A DNA stretch of 10,079 nucleotides, from contig CAVKSD010000071.1 of NCBI GenBank assembly GCA_963658905.1, positions 1 to 10,079 on the forward strand. Reading direction: 5' to 3'. The notes under the pieces are model-generated. The model saw only the letters and a program-made list of their open reading frames with translations. It did no database searches and was not told the DNA's origin. The position numbers were made by a program, and so were the translations under genes. This document shows positions 7,606 to 10,079 of the stretch, piece by piece. Numbering within the stretch: the stretch's first letter is position 1; every line of letters begins with the position of its first letter. Source of the DNA: CAG-238 sp963658905. Its GTDB lineage: Bacteria > Bacillota > Clostridia > Peptostreptococcales > Anaerovoracaceae.

Positions 7606-8082
7606 TTATGCGCGAACTTCTGCGTTTTTGTCTTGCGGTTCTGTTAAATCAGGAACCTCAATTCCGCCTGCGTTCCAATCAATGTCATGCTCTTCCTTGA
7701 GCCATGCGATGTATTCTTCGCAGCTGGAAGAACGTCTCGGTGACATGATATCCAACTGATAGCAAGGACCCTGCGAACGATAAACCTGCGCATAATGAAC
7801 ATAGTGAGGCGGTACATTTACCCAGCAACCCGACGAAAGACGATAAGGAACACCGTTTACCCAATAGTCACATTCACCCTTTACAACCGTTGCAATCTGC
7901 TCGTTAGGATGGGTGTGCGGGCCAATCGGCATACCGTTATACATCTTACCCATGCACATATGCAGGTTTGCTGCTTCCATTGCAAAGCATTTCATGTAAC
8001 ACATTACCTTTCCGTCTACATCTTTCTTGTGATTAGGCATCCACGGCAAGTCATTATAATTGCCATACATAATTTTAGCCAT
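7606..8082 (-). CDS. Cupin-domain protein with a Met/Cys-rich N-terminal segment
   Basis: This 158-aa protein has a single beta-barrel cupin domain. The metal-binding pattern is GPHTHPNEQ (His56, His58, then Glu61/Gln62) with a glycine seven residues after Gln62, and the second cupin motif supplies VPPHYVH (His96). HPxEQ-type cupins are frequent in sugar and small-acid metabolism, but nothing here fixes a substrate. Unusual is residues 27-51, with seven Met, three Cys and one His, just before the cupin motif. There is no signal peptide or membrane segment. GAAAGGAG precedes the ATG on the minus strand. A perfect-consensus sigma-54 promoter lies upstream and is divergent from that of the mutarotase-like gene, so the two are probably co-regulated. 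Function unknown; lyase, isomerase or sensor roles are all possible. Confidence 0.85.
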   Translation of the reverse strand: MAKIMYGNYNDLPWMPNHKKDVDGKVMCYMKCFAMEAANLHMCMGKMYNGMPIGPHTHPNEQIATVVKGECDYWVNGVPYRLSSGCWVNVPPHYVHYAQVYRSQGPCYQLDIMSPRRSSSCEEYIAWLKEEHDIDWNAGGIEVPDLTEPQDKNAEVRA

Positions 8083-8118
8083 TTTGTTCTCCTTTCAAAA
8101 ATCAGTGTTTGCTCGTTT

Positions 8119-8138
8119 TGTAATAGTTTAACTACACA
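8119..8138. promoter_or_regulatory. Candidate activator-binding palindrome in the divergent spacer
   Basis: TAGTT-T-AACTA (8124-8134) is a perfect odd-centred palindrome flanked by TGT and ACA (8119-8121 and 8136-8138). Its centre lies about 100 bp upstream of the start predicted for the plus-strand sigma-54 promoter, a usual distance for an enhancer-binding protein site. It also overlaps the predicted start of the minus-strand transcript. The role is inferred from position and symmetry only. Confidence 0.35.
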
Positions 8139-8148
8139 GAAAGTAATA

Positions 8149-8165
8149 AGCAAAATCCGTGCCAT
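8149..8165 (-). promoter_or_regulatory. Sigma-54 (-24/-12) promoter of the cupin gene
   Basis: Read on the minus strand, 8165-8149 is ATGGCACGGATTTTGCT, matching TGGCACG-N4-TTGCT at every specified position with the strict GG/GC spacing. The -12 C is at 8150, which puts the start near 8138 and gives a leader of about 56 nt to the cupin ATG (codon at 8082-8080). Sigma-54 promoters need an AAA+ activator, which is not encoded in this window. Confidence 0.85.
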
Positions 8166-8202
8166 CAAATAATGCACCTTGCTCGGATACTCGTCTGAAA
8201 AT

Positions 8203-8219
8203 TTGGCATACTTTTTGCT
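8203..8219 (+). promoter_or_regulatory. Sigma-54 (-24/-12) promoter of the mutarotase-like gene
   Basis: TTGGCATACTTTTTGCT matches the -24 element TTGGCA and the -12 element TTGCT with exact spacing; it differs from consensus only at the less conserved CG after TGGCA. The -12 C is at 8218, so transcription should start near 8230, some 27 nt before the ATG at 8257. A TATAAT at 8223-8228 is only 14 bp from TTGGCA, too close for a good sigma-A promoter. Confidence 0.78.
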
Positions 8220-8256
8220 CTCTATAATTCAAAATAAAATTTTAAGGCGGTGTATT

Positions 8257-9093
8257 ATGTCAATAAAAAAAGAAATTCTGAAGCAAGACCAAGGTAAAGA
8301 ATCCGTTTATCGTTTTACGATTCCTAATCAAACGGGGGACTATGTTGAGCTGACAAATCTCGGCGGCGCGGTTTCCGGAATTCATATTCATAAGCTGGAT
8401 GGAATTATGGAGAACATTTCGCCGAATCAAAACAAGGCATCAACTTATCAACAGGGAACGCTTTTAGGCGGAGAATTTGGCAGGTTACTTTCAGGCAAGG
8501 TTTGGGATATCGCTGAAGAGGGCGAAAACAACGTCCTTTTGACTTGTGGGTTGCCAGCGGAGGAAAACGCTGCCGGAACGGATTTGCGTATCGGCATGAA
8601 TGTTATGTGGGTAAATTTGAACCGTTTGATTATTGACTATTTTATTACCCCAAAGGACAAGACAAATTTTAAATTTGCAACAAAGCTGGATTTAGCAAGT
8701 AGTGAGAGGACATTCTTGCTTCGTAGCTTTTGCCCGACGGTTCTGAGAGAATCGGGAGAGCAGGTCAAGGTTGAGGATAGCGAATACAAGGATCTGACCT
8801 TTGCTCCGATTGATTTTAACGATTCCTTTATCTGTGCGGATGAAAAAATGAAGCCGATGATCGAACTTTCAGATGAGAAAAGCAAACTGAGAATTTCAGT
8901 ATATTCAACGCTTTCACAGGCCAAAACGGAAGAGACAGCAGCGGGCGTGCTTTCCGTGATTTGCAGCGAAAAAGACGACATTGCATTGGAAGCGGGAGAA
9001 ACGCTGGCTCACCGCATGATTTTTGGATTTGACTATATCGAAGAGCAGATCGAGGACGATACTGAGCCGTCGCTATTCCCATTTTGCTTTTAG
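8257..9093 (+). CDS. Galactose-mutarotase-like protein, probably not a mutarotase
   Basis: The 278-aa product resembles the aldose 1-epimerase/mutarotase-like fold. ELTNLGGAVSGIHIHKLDG (31-49) matches the opening strands VTLTNLGA..., LLGGEFGRLLSGKVWDI (69-85) matches the GRYANRI segment, and WVNLNRLIIDYFITP (118-132) matches the LTIDYEAT strand. The catalytic residues of GalM are not found: there is no LHGG histidine, the TNHSYFNL histidine region reads KFATKLDLA (139-147), and the C-terminal Glu region reads GVLSVIC. It is also shorter than GalM (about 340 aa). ATG 8257 is chosen for AAGGCGG (8244-8250) and because the sigma-54 start falls at 8230, after any earlier frame start. CGT and TTG codons are commoner than in the arc genes. 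A sugar-binding or otherwise altered role is likely. Confidence 0.68.
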   Translation: MSIKKEILKQDQGKESVYRFTIPNQTGDYVELTNLGGAVSGIHIHKLDGIMENISPNQNKASTYQQGTLLGGEFGRLLSGKVWDIAEEGENNVLLTCGLPAEENAAGTDLRIGMNVMWVNLNRLIIDYFITPKDKTNFKFATKLDLASSERTFLLRSFCPTVLRESGEQVKVEDSEYKDLTFAPIDFNDSFICADEKMKPMIELSDEKSKLRISVYSTLSQAKTEETAAGVLSVICSEKDDIALEAGETLAHRMIFGFDYIEEQIEDDTEPSLFPFCF

Positions 9094-9128
9094 AGGGCAA
9101 AGGGCTTAAAACCGAATAGATGCCGAAT

Positions 9129-9160
9129 TGAGGCTCTCCGCATTGCGTGCTGAAGCCTCA
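9129..9160 (+). other. Hairpin between the mutarotase-like gene and the BKACE gene
   Basis: TGAGGCT (9129-9135) pairs with AGCCTCA (9154-9160) around an 18-nt loop that contains a small CGC/GCG inner stem. The following sequence is not a T-run, so this is at most a weak terminator or processing site in the 129-nt gap. No convincing promoter is visible in the gap, so the BKACE gene probably shares the upstream transcript. Confidence 0.4.
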
Positions 9161-9222
9161 TCGCTTTGTTAAGTTATATCTAAGGACGACTTTCACAGTC
9201 AAAGAGAGAAAAGAGGAGAAAA

Positions 9223-10079
9223 ATGAACAGCAAGAGAATCATTACATGCGCACTTACAGGAAACTGGGGACAGAAACATAATAATCCGAATTTACCTATC
9301 ACCCCGCAGGAAATTCACGAATCTGCTGAGGCAGCAATTGCCGAGGGAGCATCGGTACTTCACATTCACGCAAGAAACGATGAGGGAATGCCGACCTGCG
9401 ATCCCAACCGCTTTGCGGAAATCATCAATCCGATTAGGGAGAAGCATCCTGACATAATTATAAACATGACGTCATCGGGGGAACATTCATTTACAGACAT
9501 CGCTCCGGACGAAAAAAGAATCGCACCGTTTTATCATGTAAAATCGGAGCTGGGGACCTATGACTGCGGCACATTAAACTGGATGCACAAGACGATTTTT
9601 GAAAACAACCCTAAATTCCTGGAAAAATTAGGTGCTGCGTACAACGAACTCGGAGTAAAGCCGGAAATTGAGATTTTCGACATGGGAATGATCGACACGG
9701 CAAAGCACTATCTCAGCACAGGTGTCCTGAAAGCACCGGCACACTTTGCATTTATATTGGGCGCGGCTTCCGGTATGCCTGCAACGCCTGAAAACCTCTG
9801 CTATCTTGTAAGACAGCTTCCGGAAGGCTCGACTTTCTCGGCAAACGGCATGGGCGCGGCTCATGTGCCTATCATAATGACATCACTGGCCCTTGGCGGC
9901 CATGTTCGCGTGGGAATCGAAGATAACATTTACTTCAAGAAAGGACAAATTGCAGAATCAAACGCCCAGTTCGTAAAGCAGGCAGCCGACCTTATCAAAG
10001 CTGCAGGGCTGGAGGTTGCAACGCCTGCGGAGGCAAGAGAGATCCTCAGTATCTCTAAATTTGAGAATAAGGAATGGGA
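9223..10079 (+). CDS. Beta-keto acid cleavage enzyme (BKACE, DUF849; Kce-like), 3' end cut
   Basis: The 285 visible residues cover nearly a whole BKACE protein; the window ends before the stop codon. Members are zinc TIM-barrel enzymes that react a beta-keto acid with acetyl-CoA to give acetoacetate and a new CoA ester. The founding member Kce cleaves 3-keto-5-aminohexanoate in lysine fermentation. Visible here are PNLPITPQEI (22-31), the zinc pair HIH (His47, His49), MTSSG (82-86), CGTLNW, and GHVRVGIEDN with Arg229, Glu233 and Asp234 corresponding to Kce Arg226, Glu230 and Asp231. TGNW (12-15) replaces the TGAE of Kce, whose Glu14 contacts the substrate, so the substrate may differ. GAGGAG lies before the ATG. 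The gene is probably transcribed with the mutarotase-like gene under sigma-54 control. Confidence 0.9.
   Translation, partial: MNSKRIITCALTGNWGQKHNNPNLPITPQEIHESAEAAIAEGASVLHIHARNDEGMPTCDPNRFAEIINPIREKHPDIIINMTSSGEHSFTDIAPDEKRIAPFYHVKSELGTYDCGTLNWMHKTIFENNPKFLEKLGAAYNELGVKPEIEIFDMGMIDTAKHYLSTGVLKAPAHFAFILGAASGMPATPENLCYLVRQLPEGSTFSANGMGAAHVPIIMTSLALGGHVRVGIEDNIYFKKGQIAESNAQFVKQAADLIKAAGLEVATPAEAREILSISKFENKEW

Noticed and set aside
8203..8228. TTGGCA plus TATAAT as a sigma-A promoter for the mutarotase-like gene
   Set aside because: The spacer is only 14 bp, whereas the same TTGGCA fits a -24/-12 element exactly.
9128..9148. Sigma-54-like GAGGCT...TTGCG before the BKACE gene
   Set aside because: Again one base too long between GG and GC, with poor -24 similarity; it overlaps the hairpin arm.

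Overview
The window looks like chromosome of an anaerobic, amino-acid-fermenting Bacillota, most likely a clostridium. The reasons are strong AGGAG-type ribosome binding sites, an Mbl-type MreB, a complete arginine deiminase pathway, a beta-keto acid cleavage enzyme (BKACE) of the family used in lysine fermentation, and sigma-54 promoters in front of catabolic genes. No rRNA, tRNA, CRISPR array or transposase was seen. The taxonomic placement is inference.

Layout. Positions 1-246 hold the terminator of an unseen upstream unit and a near-consensus sigma-A promoter. An Mbl/MreB actin homologue follows (247-1269) with its own small terminator. Next is a translationally coupled pair: a THUMP-domain RNA methyltransferase (1326-2450) and a MocR/GntR-type regulator (2447-3976). 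The aminotransferase-like half of that regulator has lost the PLP-binding lysine and several other cofactor contacts. After 163 bp of AT-rich leader come arcB, arcA and arcC (4140-7403), which encode conversion of arginine to citrulline, then ornithine plus carbamoyl phosphate, then ATP. No arginine/ornithine antiporter lies in the window.

The arc genes meet a minus-strand cupin gene (7606-8082) across a 202-bp convergent spacer full of inverted repeats, including a symmetric hairpin that can stop transcription both ways. The cupin gene is divergent from a plus-strand pair: a reduced galactose-mutarotase-like protein without recognisable catalytic residues (8257-9093) and a BKACE-family enzyme cut by the window end (9223-10079).

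The main discovery candidate is the control of this last region. The cupin/mutarotase-like divergent spacer carries two back-to-back -24/-12 (sigma-54) promoters; the minus-strand one matches TGGCACG-N4-TTGCT at every defined base. A cupin, a pseudo-mutarotase and a BKACE would thus form a divergent regulon needing an activator that is not in the window. The BKACE has the zinc ligands but differs from the lysine-pathway enzyme Kce at a substrate-binding position, so its substrate may be another beta-keto acid. The second candidate is the PLP-site-less MocR regulator just upstream of the arc genes, with an imperfect direct repeat in the spacer between them.
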